A DNA stretch of 64,000 bases from Bacteriovoracaceae bacterium (GTDB lineage: Bacteria > Bdellovibrionota > Bacteriovoracia > Bacteriovoracales > Bacteriovoracaceae): positions 1 through 64,000 of the forward strand of contig JAIEMA010000009.1 of the NCBI GenBank assembly GCA_019752535.1, read 5' to 3'. How positions within the stretch are numbered: the first letter of the stretch is position 1; every line of letters begins with the position of its first letter. Of this stretch, positions 17,304 to 26,026 are shown one piece after another. The notes under the pieces were generated by a model that did not search any database, was not told where the DNA came from, and saw nothing but the letters and a program-made list of their open reading frames with translations. The position numbers and the translations under genes are program-made.

Positions 17304-19690
17304 TCTTCCTCCGGATCCATTTCAAGGCGACCAAGATCTTTAATTCCACGAGCCGTCTTATCTACTTCCAGATCAATCGATTCAAGTCCTTCAATGGTTA
17401 ATTGATGAACTCCAGGCTCTAAGCCTTCAATAAAGAATCGACCTTCTCTAGAGGTAAAGAACGGTTTACCAGAGACATTACCCACCTTGAGAGCAAGTGG
17501 GACCCCTTTCGTATCGACTAATAAGCCTGTTAGAACGACAGAGCCCTTGTCTTGAATGTTGATCACGTGAGCACTTCTGTAGGTGGGATAGACCACAAAT
17601 CTTTCTTGAATAAGCGATGTTCCTTCATCTAGACCCGTAGGATCGAGTTGAATCTCACGATACTGATAAGGCAGAAGATTGGTAAATGTGATTTCTCCCA
17701 GAGGCCCCGACTGTCCTTCTGTGTAGGGAGAAGTCGAGCGAAGAGCCACGGTTTGTTTTTTTAAGTTTTGACTCGGTTTAAATAACACGAAACTATTGGG
17801 GACTGGTCTTGAAAAGCCAGCACCCCATTGATCGTTTTGATAACCAAAGACAAAGGCTGAAGCCAATCTTGCCACACCTCGACTTTGAGTTTTGCCAGCA
17901 TTATCAAATTGAGCCCCTGTGATTCTTCCCCCAATATCGGCCATGGGAGTGGGAACATAGCCATCCACTTCAGCTAAATCTTTTGAGGGCCCTTCCTCAG
18001 CAACGGCCGTCAGTCTTGGAGAGTAGAGGCGATTGCGATTATCTCTTACAGCTGTAAGGCGATTGATTTTATTTTCGACATCATGAAATCCAGAAACAAA
18101 GTGGCTTGCATTATCAAACGTCCAGGTAAAAAAGGCGTAAGCTACGTCATTCCAATTTTTATTTTCATCACGTGTGCGAGACATAAACATACTGATATTT
18201 AAATTCGTCCAGGCGCGAATATTAAAAGTGGCGTCCCAACTTTTTCGATCAGCGAGTGCCGGATTTCTTACGTCACCATAGGTTGATCCAAACGAAGCAG
18301 TCAGAAGCCCTCGAATAGGAATTGTTATATTGCCTTGCCACTGTGAGCGAAGAATTGAAGTCACTCCATTCATTTGGTTTTGAAACCCATCTCCGTATCG
18401 CTCATGCCTTAAGGTGATGGTATAGGCATTAAAGAGCTGTGAGCCAAGACTTTGGAGCTGCCAAGTGGCCGAACCTGCTCCAGCGGCGTGAGTTTCATCT
18501 CTCGAAGCCGCAGCTCCTAAAAAGAAATTACCCGCATTGGTTGCGAGACCAGACTCTAAACCAGAGAGAGAAAAATTATTTTGTTTTTGCCCATAGCCGC
18601 CCAAAGAGACTGATTGATTCAGTCCGTACTGAACAAAAGCACTTGTTAAATCCGATTGGATATAATTTCTCTTAAAAGTGGAGTCGCTAAAGGGTCTTCC
18701 ATGAGAGAGTGAAAAATTCCATTCTTTGGCCTTAAGCAAACCCACCGAGGTAGGAAGTTTAAACTCATACATTTTCTTGGTGCCAAGCTCATCGGTCGTC
18801 TCAACGATGACTGTATTTAAGCCATTGATGAGTGGGATATCTTTTAAGTCATAGTTTCCGGCCGGCAAAAATTCGTCTTTAATTTGAACACCGTTGACAT
18901 AGGTTTTCACTCTTGAGCGCGTTTGAAGCGTGAATTGTCCTTGACCTTGAGGAAACGCAATACGATAGGGATCGAGGGAGAAATTGCGTGCGACATGAAT
19001 ACCGCCCACAGGTCTTGCTGTCATAAATCCAAAACCCTGTGGATAGACATCCCCGGCCTGAAGTCTCACTCTCTTTTCTTGAAAGTCTTTGACGAGTCGA
19101 GTATCTCCACGAAACCAGCCGACTTGGCCTTGATTATCAAAATAGTAAGATTGATTTTCTAGAACCACACCCTTCATGTTGATAAATGAATCGAAGTAGG
19201 TTGAGAATGTCTCACCACCTAATTGATTCGATCCCCAAGACTTTTCAACTCGATAATTAATCGCCCCACCAAAGGGAGCAGGCATGAGAGCTTGAGAGGC
19301 ATAAATATTTTTCGGGTCTTCAGTTGCCTCAAGTTGAGTTGTCGCCGTGTTTGATTGCGAGACAGTTAAAATTAAATTTGCTTCTTGAGGATTATAGTTA
19401 ATCTCAAGTGGGAGAGATCTCTTCTCAATCCAGTCACCCGGCAGTTTCTCAATTTTGCTCCAGATTGCCTGTGAGACAGAATTTTTAAGAGCCTCAACTA
19501 AAGAGATTTTCTCGAACGCACTAATTTCTTCATTTTTGATTTTAACCTTTACTTCACTGACGTTGTTACCGTTCACAATAAGAGGAAGAGGCGCTTCATA
19601 TTCCTGTTGGGCAAAGACAATTGGCTTAAGAGCTTCTTGAGCGAAAGCGTTAATGGAGCAGAGAATGAAGAGAAGAAAAATCTTAGTCAA
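17300..19690 (-). CDS. Outer-membrane usher of a chaperone-usher pilus
   Basis: A 796-residue usher that secretes and assembles pilin subunits through the outer membrane. After a signal peptide (MTKIFLLFILCSINAFAQ) come the N-terminal chaperone-binding region, a long beta-barrel, a plug-like segment (about 230-290: VKTYVNGVQIKDEFLPAGNY, GLNTVIVETTDELG) and a C-terminal carboxypeptidase-like beta domain (GLLVDTKGVPL...GKPFFTSREGRFFIEGL). The start is TTG 19690, inside the last codons of the chaperone gene, with AAGGTG upstream, which implies coupled translation. The length and order match a full usher with no frameshift. Confidence 0.9.
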   Translation of the reverse strand: MTKIFLLFILCSINAFAQEALKPIVFAQQEYEAPLPLIVNGNNVSEVKVKIKNEEISAFEKISLVEALKNSVSQAIWSKIEKLPGDWIEKRSLPLEINYNPQEANLILTVSQSNTATTQLEATEDPKNIYASQALMPAPFGGAINYRVEKSWGSNQLGGETFSTYFDSFINMKGVVLENQSYYFDNQGQVGWFRGDTRLVKDFQEKRVRLQAGDVYPQGFGFMTARPVGGIHVARNFSLDPYRIAFPQGQGQFTLQTRSRVKTYVNGVQIKDEFLPAGNYDLKDIPLINGLNTVIVETTDELGTKKMYEFKLPTSVGLLKAKEWNFSLSHGRPFSDSTFKRNYIQSDLTSAFVQYGLNQSVSLGGYGQKQNNFSLSGLESGLATNAGNFFLGAAASRDETHAAGAGSATWQLQSLGSQLFNAYTITLRHERYGDGFQNQMNGVTSILRSQWQGNITIPIRGLLTASFGSTYGDVRNPALADRKSWDATFNIRAWTNLNISMFMSRTRDENKNWNDVAYAFFTWTFDNASHFVSGFHDVENKINRLTAVRDNRNRLYSPRLTAVAEEGPSKDLAEVDGYVPTPMADIGGRITGAQFDNAGKTQSRGVARLASAFVFGYQNDQWGAGFSRPVPNSFVLFKPSQNLKKQTVALRSTSPYTEGQSGPLGEITFTNLLPYQYREIQLDPTGLDEGTSLIQERFVVYPTYRSAHVINIQDKGSVVLTGLLVDTKGVPLALKVGNVSGKPFFTSREGRFFIEGLEPGVHQLTIEGLESIDLEVDKTARGIKDLGRLEMDPEEE

Positions 19691-20372
19691 CTTTCAATAC
19701 ACCTTGAAATTTAGAATTCACCTTAGTCTGACTAGGAATTTTAAAAATTCGAGTTGCACCAGCTAAGAGATTTTCACCAGCAAGACCTTTGAGATCATTT
19801 TCTGAAAGTTTTATTTTTTCATCCTTGTGACTTAAAACCAGCACTGGATCTTTGAGGAGTTGATGACGAGAACCTTTGTTGATCACAGTGATTTGTAAAT
19901 CTTTGTCTGTGGGCTCGATTTTAATAACTTCAAGTTTAGAGCTCGTCTCACCTGGATCAACATAAAGAGCAGCGACATATTTCAAAAGCATTTTGATGCC
20001 AGAGCCCTTCTTCACTTTACCATCAACTTGTAAGGGCAGTTGTTCTGCAATTAAGCGATAAGACTTTTCAAGCTTGGGTTTCTCTCCTCGCCACTGCACA
20101 CGAATGGCTCTCTTCTCTTTAGGGGGAACGATCAGTTGAGGGGGATAGGCCGTGAGATCCTTTGTCACAGGAGTCTCTTCGCTGCCATCCTCTTTTTGAA
20201 TTCGATCGCGAAGACTCACCTCTACGGCCATGGGCTCTGAGGTCGGATTATCTAAAAGAAACTGCGCTTGCTTTTCATTATTTTTCAACTCAATGACATG
20301 CGACATTGGAGTCAGTGAGAAGCCTGAACAGAAAATGAAAATGAGAGTGAAAATTAAAAGTTTTTGCGTCAT
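19683..20372 (-). CDS. Periplasmic PapD-like pilus chaperone
   Basis: A 229-residue two-Ig-domain chaperone that holds pilin subunits and donates a strand before usher assembly. It has a signal peptide, the N-terminal-domain strand AYPPQLIVPPKEKRAIRVQW (the G1 donor region and start of the family signature) and a second beta domain. The frame is open three codons further to a GTG at 20381, but AAGGAG eight bases before ATG 20372 fixes this start. The usher TTG overlaps its final codons. Other PapD-type chaperones lacking pili exist, but the neighbours leave little doubt. Confidence 0.85.
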   Translation of the reverse strand: MTQKLLIFTLIFIFCSGFSLTPMSHVIELKNNEKQAQFLLDNPTSEPMAVEVSLRDRIQKEDGSEETPVTKDLTAYPPQLIVPPKEKRAIRVQWRGEKPKLEKSYRLIAEQLPLQVDGKVKKGSGIKMLLKYVAALYVDPGETSSKLEVIKIEPTDKDLQITVINKGSRHQLLKDPVLVLSHKDEKIKLSENDLKGLAGENLLAGATRIFKIPSQTKVNSKFQGVLKVD

Positions 20373-20417
20373 CCCTGACACTCCTTTGCTTAAGGCATAT
20401 CATAGCAAAGAAATGGC

Positions 20418-20636
20418 TTAAGGGTGAGTGACAGTGATGATTTCTTGACCGTTTTTTGTGGAACGTTCAATTTGAGGAAGAATGCCACCTTTGGCCTGAT
20501 TGGAGTGAAAGGTAATTTCACCTTTAGAGGTGATATTGATCTCAAAAATAGCAGGGACTCGGGCGCGTAAAAAGAGCGTTGAGGAGTCTGCGGCGAATAC
20601 ATTTGAAGTGATAAGAAATACGAGAAGCCATTTCAT
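20418..20636 (-). CDS. Truncated pilin-like exported protein
   Basis: A 72-residue exported protein. The ATG at 20636 starts a good signal peptide (MKWLLVFLITSNVFAA); an upstream TTG at 20654 is less likely. The mature N-terminus SSTLFLRARVPAIFEINITS aligns with the major pilin's SGTLLLKGTVPRLLDITVTA, but the protein stops about 56 residues into the mature chain, where the pilin continues for about 80 more. No out-of-phase continuation is evident in the short gap to the chaperone gene. It keeps the strand-donating N-terminal extension but not a whole pilin fold. It may be a decayed minor pilin, or a short pilus-capping or anchoring peptide. Confidence 0.6.
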   Translation of the reverse strand: MKWLLVFLITSNVFAADSSTLFLRARVPAIFEINITSKGEITFHSNQAKGGILPQIERSTKNGQEIITVTHP

Positions 20637-20697
20637 ACCAATCTTGTCGGACAATGAGCAGAAAAGCTTGAATTGAGAGGGTAAGGTCTAGAAATAA

Positions 20698-20721
20698 CAA
20701 GGGCCCTCTAAAGGGCCCTTG
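20698..20721 (-). terminator. Intra-operon hairpin after the major pilin gene
   Basis: A perfect 10-bp GC-rich stem (20698-20707 with 20712-20721, loop CTAA) lies 9 bp beyond the pilin stop. On the minus strand it is followed by TTATTTCT, a weak T-tract, so partial termination (attenuation) is more likely than a full stop. Confidence 0.7.
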
Positions 20722-20729
20722 GATGGGGT

Positions 20730-21197
20730 CTAGTTAGCGGCGATTGTGAATGTCACCGTGTCTGAGTAATCACCTTCAATCAATAAATCGTGAGCTATTC
20801 CTGTGTACGAGATATCGACGTTACGGTTGTTATTGTTTGATCCAGCGCCTGAGTAAGTAAAGGTTTGGCCAGTCGCTAAATTCACAGAGCTTGAGTTATA
20901 GCGAAGTGAGTAGTTCACAACACTTGTGCTTACAGATTCATGCACAAGTTTCCCAAGATTGGCCGAAGAAATTGAGACCTTATAGCCCGTTTTAGAGTTA
21001 GATTTCTCATTCACAACTGCAACCTGTGTATTGGTCTGAGTGGTATTAAGAGGCAATGTCGCAGCAATTGGAGCCGCTGTTACAGTGATATCTAATAGGC
21101 GAGGAACTGTGCCTTTAAGAAGGAGTGTTCCAGAAGTAGCTGCAAAAGCTGAGGTGAACGTTAAAGTGGCTAAAACTGCGGTAAAAAACTTTTTCAT
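20730..21197 (-). CDS. Major pilin subunit (chaperone-usher pilus)
   Basis: A 155-residue exported subunit, first gene of the operon. It has a signal peptide (MKKFFTAVLATLTFTSAFA), an alternating hydrophobic N-terminal extension (SGTLLLKGTVPRLLDITV) as needed for donor-strand exchange, and a single beta-sandwich domain ending in YSDTVTFTIAAN. It lacks Cys in the mature chain, unlike many classical type 1 pilins and as in some alternative or archaic chaperone-usher pili. AAGGGGAA precedes the ATG. A hairpin follows, which would allow the pilin to be made in excess of usher and chaperone. Confidence 0.8.
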   Translation of the reverse strand: MKKFFTAVLATLTFTSAFAATSGTLLLKGTVPRLLDITVTAAPIAATLPLNTTQTNTQVAVVNEKSNSKTGYKVSISSANLGKLVHESVSTSVVNYSLRYNSSSVNLATGQTFTYSGAGSNNNNRNVDISYTGIAHDLLIEGDYSDTVTFTIAAN

Positions 21198-21245
21198 ATA
21201 TTCCCCTTTGAGTAGAAACTCAAAACCGTTATTGAGAGTTATCTT

Positions 21246-21260
21246 TCAATTATTGTGCCA
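21246..21260 (-). promoter_or_regulatory. Sigma-54-like promoter of the pilus operon
   Basis: On the minus strand TGGCAC-N5-TTGA differs from the RpoN consensus only at the last base of the -12 element (GA for GC), with correct spacing. Transcription would start near 21235, about 38 nt before the pilin ATG. Confidence 0.45.
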
Positions 21261-21348
21261 TCTTTAGGTTCTCTTCAGAACCCTAAGGTAATGTTTTCCC
21301 ATGGGGGTAGTGTCTAACTTTTTGACACCACTGGTGACAAAAAGCTTA

Positions 21349-21963
21349 TCAGTTCAGTGTCAGGTGATGAACGCGCTGAATCCTGTCTTTTTCCTCTTGA
21401 GAAAACTGATTATTATCAATCGAGAGATGTTTAAGATTGGTGAGATTCGCTAAGAGATCTGGAAAAATTTTAAATTCATTTTGATCCAGATTGAATCGCT
21501 TCAATTGTGAGAGAAATTTCACACTTTGCGGAAGCGAGGAGAGTTTGTTTTTCGCAAGCGAGAGGTCTTCTAAATTTTTAAATTCACCAAATTCTTCGGG
21601 AAGATTCTTTAAACCAGCCTCTTTTAAAGTGAGGAAACGAATTGGTGAGCGTATGCCCCCAAGGGGGAGGCGCAAGGGTTCAAGGGGAGTTTCATTTGTT
21701 TTTAAATTCTCTAAGTTTGGAAGCTCAAATAAAGTAGTAAGTGAATCTTTCAAGTGGGGAGCTTTAAGTTGAAGGACTTTAAGTTGGCTCCATCCAGATA
21801 AATCATGAGGCCAGCTCTCAAGATTTGGGGCATCAAGATAAAGCTCTTTGAGTTGTGGAAAACAAAACAATTCATCTGCTAACTTTTTTTCTTGTAGGGT
21901 GATTTTTAGAATTTGTACTTGCTCTCTTTCGAGGAGAGCTTTTTTTAAATTCTTATACACCAT
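21349..21963 (-). CDS. Leucine-rich repeat protein
   Basis: A 204-residue protein with no signal peptide, so cytoplasmic. From about residue 20 it consists of roughly seven leucine-rich repeats of about 23 residues (L..L.L..N.L..LP pattern, e.g. LEDLSLAKNKLSSLPQSVKF). It is a binding scaffold; the partner is unknown. The ATG at 21963 lies within the serB gene, which it overlaps by 11 nt, so the pair is co-translated. The frame extends two codons up to a TTG at 21969, also inside serB. Confidence 0.75.
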   Translation of the reverse strand: MVYKNLKKALLEREQVQILKITLQEKKLADELFCFPQLKELYLDAPNLESWPHDLSGWSQLKVLQLKAPHLKDSLTTLFELPNLENLKTNETPLEPLRLPLGGIRSPIRFLTLKEAGLKNLPEEFGEFKNLEDLSLAKNKLSSLPQSVKFLSQLKRFNLDQNEFKIFPDLLANLTNLKHLSIDNNQFSQEEKDRIQRVHHLTLN

Positions 21964-22822
21964 GGGCAATACCCATCATATCCAAGATACTAGTCATCGA
22001 AGTATATTTGAGTGCTACTGCAGCTTGCGAAGAGACAACGGGTTTGGCGTGATAAGCAATGCCCAGACCTGCATGAGTAATCATTGGAAGATCATTCGCC
22101 CCATCTCCAATCGCCGCGACTTCATTGAGAGAGATGTTTAATTCCAAAGCCATCTTGATCATGATTTCTTTTTTACCGAACCCATCAATAATATGCCCTT
22201 TGACTTCTCCACTTAAGTGATCTCCATCAAAGGCAAGAGTGTTGGCATGAGCTTGGTTGAAATGAAGTTTCTGTCTAATCTCTTCAGCAAAAAAAGTGAA
22301 ACCACCTGTCACAATCGCTGTATGGATACCTGCTTTTAGAAGACAAGCCGCGACCTTCTCCACACCGGGATTGAGAGGCAAATGATGATGAACTTGTAAG
22401 AGTTCATGACGATGAAGACCTTTAAGCAGCGCCACTCGCTCTCTTAGGGATTGAGTAAAATCAATCTCACCATTCATCGCTCTGGCAGTAATACTTTTTA
22501 CTTTTTCAGAGACACCTTTTAAACGCGCCAACTCATCAATCACTTCACCATTAATAAGAGTTGAGTCCATGTCAAAAACCGCAAGTTTGATTTTTTTGAC
22601 TTGAGCTGGAATGAGATTTAAGTCCAACTTATACTTTATGGCCAAATCATGAAGCTTATCGATCTGGGATTGAGAGAGGCTGCGATGAATCTCCCATCGT
22701 TCACAATGAGGTGAGGTTTGAGGTAAATGCAGAGAGAGCGGGGTAATGTGTTCTAATTCAACGGGAACACTTAAAGGAATTTTATCATTTCCATTCAGGC
22801 AGAGCGTGTACTGAGCGCTCAT
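21953..22822 (-). CDS. serB: Phosphoserine phosphatase
   Basis: A 289-residue HAD-family enzyme making L-serine from phosphoserine. The nucleophile motif DMDST is at residues 84-88, TGGFTFF is motif II, and GDGANDLPM is motif IV. The N-terminal about 75 residues correspond to the extra domain of longer SerB proteins. The start ATG overlaps the pgsA stop in an ATGA, and the LRR gene overlaps its 3' end, giving a pgsA-serB-LRR operon. A serine link to phospholipid metabolism would be sensible but is not needed to explain the grouping. Confidence 0.93.
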   Translation of the reverse strand: MSAQYTLCLNGNDKIPLSVPVELEHITPLSLHLPQTSPHCERWEIHRSLSQSQIDKLHDLAIKYKLDLNLIPAQVKKIKLAVFDMDSTLINGEVIDELARLKGVSEKVKSITARAMNGEIDFTQSLRERVALLKGLHRHELLQVHHHLPLNPGVEKVAACLLKAGIHTAIVTGGFTFFAEEIRQKLHFNQAHANTLAFDGDHLSGEVKGHIIDGFGKKEIMIKMALELNISLNEVAAIGDGANDLPMITHAGLGIAYHAKPVVSSQAAVALKYTSMTSILDMMGIAHGV

Positions 22823-23457
22823 ACGCTCTCCTTGGCCCGCTTTTTTCTCTCCTCTCTTGAATGCTTAAGAGATTGTACCATATGAAGAGAGTAGCTAAAT
22901 GCTGATCCAAGCGAGAGGATGCCCGCGATCCAAATACAAATTGTTCCCACTTGAGACCAAGGAATGGTGAGCCAATCATAACCAATCATGAGCATGGGAA
23001 TGGCCACCATTTGAAAGCCTGTTTTCCATTTTCCCCCTTGAGAGACAGGAATACTTAGGCCTTCATGAGAGGCGAGAAGTCTAAGTGAAGTCATATACAT
23101 TTCTCTGACGACTAAAATGATGACGACCACGGGATGCACGCGATTCATCGCCGCGAGCATAATGAGACTTGAGACGACTAAAAATTTGTCTGCGATTGGA
23201 TCAAGGAACGAGCCAAAGACAGTCACGATATTTCTTCTGCGCGCGATCCAGCCATCAAAAAAATCTGTAATCGAAGCGGCGACAAATATCCAAGTCGCCA
23301 GGTGTGACAAAAGCCAAACGGGAATAGTTCCTGTTCCTTGTTGAGGATGTTGAACGAAGTAGAGTGAAAGCACCACAAATGGAATCATCAACATTCTTAA
23401 AATGGTGAGGCGATTGGGGAGATTATCAATTTCAAGATCATTTGAGTGTGTCGACAT
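22819..23457 (-). CDS. pgsA: CDP-diacylglycerol-glycerol-3-phosphate 3-phosphatidyltransferase
   Basis: A 212-residue inner-membrane enzyme of the CDP-alcohol phosphotransferase family, making phosphatidylglycerophosphate. The full signature D-x2-DG-x2-AR-x8-G-x3-D-x3-D is present (D65, D68, G69, A72, R73, G82, D86, D90), with several hydrophobic helices around it. The frame is open to 23589, but the upstream part is unlike the family and overlaps the divergent PilZ gene; I choose the ATG at 23457, although no strong ribosome site is visible. serB follows with a 4-nt overlap. Confidence 0.88.
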   Translation of the reverse strand: MSTHSNDLEIDNLPNRLTILRMLMIPFVVLSLYFVQHPQQGTGTIPVWLLSHLATWIFVAASITDFFDGWIARRRNIVTVFGSFLDPIADKFLVVSSLIMLAAMNRVHPVVVIILVVREMYMTSLRLLASHEGLSIPVSQGGKWKTGFQMVAIPMLMIGYDWLTIPWSQVGTICIWIAGILSLGSAFSYSLHMVQSLKHSREERKKRAKESV

Positions 23458-23569
23458 GGTGAAAAGCATAGCAGGGCAGTCTTTGCAGGGCAAAAGAAAG
23501 CTTTTCCTCTTGTGAGGATTTAAAGAGTGGTTAGAATGAAATATCCCCATTAACGGAAAAGGAATTTCC

Positions 23570-24289
23570 ATGACTGAGCGCCGCTTCAATTTAATTAAAA
23601 CTGACTTTGAGCAACATGAAAAACGAGTATTCCCTCGCTTTCCAGTTTGTTACCTCACTTTTAAACCTGAACAGGGCGCACGAGCGCATGAAATTAAAGA
23701 TATTTCTTTTACAGGGATGCAACTTGGAATCAATGAAGGCTGTGGTGTTTACACTGAAGGGCAGCAGCTCAATGGAACAGTACACTGGCTTGGTCATGAA
23801 TTAAATATGCAAGGTAAAGTTATGTGGTCAACTAAAGGCCGCATTGGAATTGAATTTGTAAAAAGAGTAGAGCAGGGAGAAAACTTGAAAAAGTTTTTAT
23901 CTGAAGAAAGATTAGTCTCAGCTCTCAAGCCGCTTCATCGTGTTGATTATGGAGCAGAGCTTCCTTCACGTCTCAAGTACTGGCTCAGAAGTGATGGACC
24001 AGTTGAAATTCTCGTTTGGAAACATAATGACGGTGAGATGGCGCAATTCCAGGTGCTCTTACTTGAGAATTTTGTCGAATGGCAGGATGGGCATGGCTTA
24101 AAAACTGGACGCATCCTCTCGAAACGTAACGTGGACACTCCGCTTCTCGATGAAGATGAACTTGTTTTCAGAGTCGATGAGGGAACTGATGAAGAGAAGC
24201 TTCAACGCGCACGCTCCCTTGTATCAAAAATCCCCGAACATCTTTTAAGCTTAGATGCTCTCGAGTTTTTGATGCTTAAACTGAGCTGA
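23570..24289 (+). CDS. PilZ-domain protein (probable c-di-GMP effector)
   Basis: A 239-residue cytoplasmic protein. The N-terminal about 110 residues carry both PilZ signatures: RVFPR (RxxxR) near residue 20 and DISFTGMQLG (DxSxxG) near residue 44, so c-di-GMP binding is likely. The C-terminal half (about 120-239) is not recognised and may be the output region. It is divergent from pgsA, with AAGGA at a long spacing before the ATG. What it controls (pili, motility or the envelope) cannot be read from the sequence. Confidence 0.8.
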   Translation: MTERRFNLIKTDFEQHEKRVFPRFPVCYLTFKPEQGARAHEIKDISFTGMQLGINEGCGVYTEGQQLNGTVHWLGHELNMQGKVMWSTKGRIGIEFVKRVEQGENLKKFLSEERLVSALKPLHRVDYGAELPSRLKYWLRSDGPVEILVWKHNDGEMAQFQVLLLENFVEWQDGHGLKTGRILSKRNVDTPLLDEDELVFRVDEGTDEEKLQRARSLVSKIPEHLLSLDALEFLMLKLS

Positions 24290-24338
24290 CTGACGCTTAT
24301 TGAAGAGTTAGTATGAAGTAAATCTATCTGGAGATGTC

Positions 24339-25292
24339 ATGAACAGAAACCTTGCACTTGAATTTGTCAGAGTCACAGAAATGGCCGCTATCGCTTCCGC
24401 ACGTTTAATGGGTCGAGGAGACGAGAAAGCCGCTGACCAAGCTGCTGTGGATGCCATGAGAACGATGCTTGACTCTGTCGACTGTGCCGCCACTGTCGTG
24501 ATTGGTGAGGGCGAGCGTGATGAAGCACCGATGCTCTACATTGGAGAGAAAGTCGGAACGGGCAATGGCCCTAATTTAGAGATCGCTCTTGATCCACTTG
24601 AAGGCACAACAATTTGTGCAACCGGTGGCTACAATTCAATTTCCGTGATGGCCATATCTGAAGCCGGTGGATTGCTTCATGCTCCCGACACCTACATGCA
24701 AAAAATTGCAGTCGGGCCTGAGTGCAAAGGCATTATTGATATTCGTGTTTCTGCTAAAGAAAACTTGAAGCGCATCGCTGATGCCAAGAAATGTCGTATT
24801 CAAGATTTAACGGCTGTGGTGCTTGATCGCCCTCGCCACAAAGATTTGATTGAAGAAATTCGTGCCGCCGGTGCACGTATTCAGCTTATTGGTGACGGTG
24901 ATGTGTCTGCCGCCATTGCAACAGCGACACCTGATTCAGGGGTGGATGTACTCTTTGGAATTGGTGGAGCTCCAGAAGGTGTGATCTCGGCTGCCGCTCT
25001 TCAATGTTTGGGCGGTGATTTTCAAGGTATTCTTCAACCTCGAAATGCAGAAGAGATTGCCCGCGCCAAGAAAATGGGCGTGGAAGATATTAATCGTGTT
25101 TTCAAAATTGATGACCTTGCTCGCGGCAATGTCATGTTTGTGGCCACAGGTGTAACTGATGGAAACTTTCTTGATGGTGTGGTCTTTAAGCCTTGGGGCG
25201 CGATGACTCACTCTCTTGTCATGCGTTCACAATCTGGAACCATTCGCCACATTCGCGCTGAACACCACTTTGATAAAAAACCACGCTACTAA
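24339..25292 (+). CDS. glpX: Class II fructose-1,6-bisphosphatase
   Basis: A 317-residue GlpX enzyme (E. coli GlpX is about 336), dephosphorylating fructose 1,6-bisphosphate for gluconeogenesis. Family motifs are VVIGEGERDEAPML and the metal-binding ALDPLEGTT, plus GGAPEGVISAAALQCLGG. TGGAG lies about 6 nt before the ATG. An SRPBCC protein gene follows after 11 bp, probably in one transcript. No class I FBPase is seen in the window, so this may be the main gluconeogenic phosphatase. Confidence 0.95.
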   Translation: MNRNLALEFVRVTEMAAIASARLMGRGDEKAADQAAVDAMRTMLDSVDCAATVVIGEGERDEAPMLYIGEKVGTGNGPNLEIALDPLEGTTICATGGYNSISVMAISEAGGLLHAPDTYMQKIAVGPECKGIIDIRVSAKENLKRIADAKKCRIQDLTAVVLDRPRHKDLIEEIRAAGARIQLIGDGDVSAAIATATPDSGVDVLFGIGGAPEGVISAAALQCLGGDFQGILQPRNAEEIARAKKMGVEDINRVFKIDDLARGNVMFVATGVTDGNFLDGVVFKPWGAMTHSLVMRSQSGTIRHIRAEHHFDKKPRY

Positions 25293-25303
25293 GGAAGGAT
25301 ATT

Positions 25304-25735
25304 ATGGCCAAAGCAGACCGTACTGAAACATTCGATGTCCCTTGTGATAAGTATTTCCAAGCGATCGTTGACTACAAAAACTATCCCAAGTTCGTGGATG
25401 GCATGAAAGCAGTTGAAGTGATTAATGAGTCGGCCGATTCTGCGACTGTAAAATTCACTTTGAATCTCATTAAAGAAGTCACCTACACCTTGAAGCTTTC
25501 GAATAAGAAAAATGAATCAGTGAGCTGGACTCTTGTTTCAGGAGATCTCATGAAGGTCAACAATGGCGCCTGGAAGTTAAAAGACTTAGGCGCTGGTCGC
25601 ACTGAAGTGACTTACCAGTTAGAAGTTGAACTCAAGGGCTTCTTCCCCGGCCTTGGAATGGTTGAGAAAACGATGGTGAGCACGAATCTTCCATTAAATA
25701 TGAAAGCTTTTGCAAAACGGGCCGCAACTCTTTAA
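25304..25735 (+). CDS. SRPBCC (START/COQ10-like) protein
   Basis: A 143-residue protein spanning one SRPBCC hydrophobic-ligand-binding domain. The N-terminal DVPCDKYFQAIVDYKNYPKFV matches the usual start of RatA/COQ10-type members, and the end has the long C-terminal helix. The family binds lipids, quinones or polyketides; the ligand is unknown here. AAGGAAGG precedes the ATG. The next gene starts 9 bp later and encodes a small helical protein, so the two may work together. Confidence 0.8.
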   Translation: MAKADRTETFDVPCDKYFQAIVDYKNYPKFVDGMKAVEVINESADSATVKFTLNLIKEVTYTLKLSNKKNESVSWTLVSGDLMKVNNGAWKLKDLGAGRTEVTYQLEVELKGFFPGLGMVEKTMVSTNLPLNMKAFAKRAATL

Positions 25736-25744
25736 GGAATTAAC

Positions 25745-26026
25745 ATGTCTGAAAAAAATGATGGAAAAGCAAAGCTTGGAGACATTTTAAAGACTGTTGT
25801 CTCGACTGGTGTTTCTGCTGCGAGCATGGGTGAGGAAGCGGTCAAAGGCATTATGGAAAATGCGAAATCGGCCAAATCTGAATTCATGGGACAGCTCAAA
25901 ACGGAAGTGAAGAGCTGGCTTGATAAAGTGGATCTCTCTAAAGAGATTGACCGTGTGTTGAAAGACTATGACCTTGAAGTGAACGCGAAGATCTCGTTTA
26001 AGAAAAAAAACAAAGACAATGAGTAG
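25745..26026 (+). CDS. Small helical protein, phasin-like by composition
   Basis: A 93-residue protein without signal peptide. Most of it is Ala/Lys/Glu-rich amphipathic helix (MGEEAVKGIMENAKSAKSEF), ending in a Lys-rich tail. Composition recalls phasins, which coat polyhydroxyalkanoate granules, but I cannot assign the family. AAGGA lies before the ATG. Its last codons overlap the YggS-type gene by 8 nt. Confidence 0.6.
   Translation: MSEKNDGKAKLGDILKTVVSTGVSAASMGEEAVKGIMENAKSAKSEFMGQLKTEVKSWLDKVDLSKEIDRVLKDYDLEVNAKISFKKKNKDNE

Noticed and set aside
21305-21350. Terminator after the LRR gene
   Set aside because: An inverted repeat with an A-A mismatch exists, but no T-run follows the hairpin on the minus strand.
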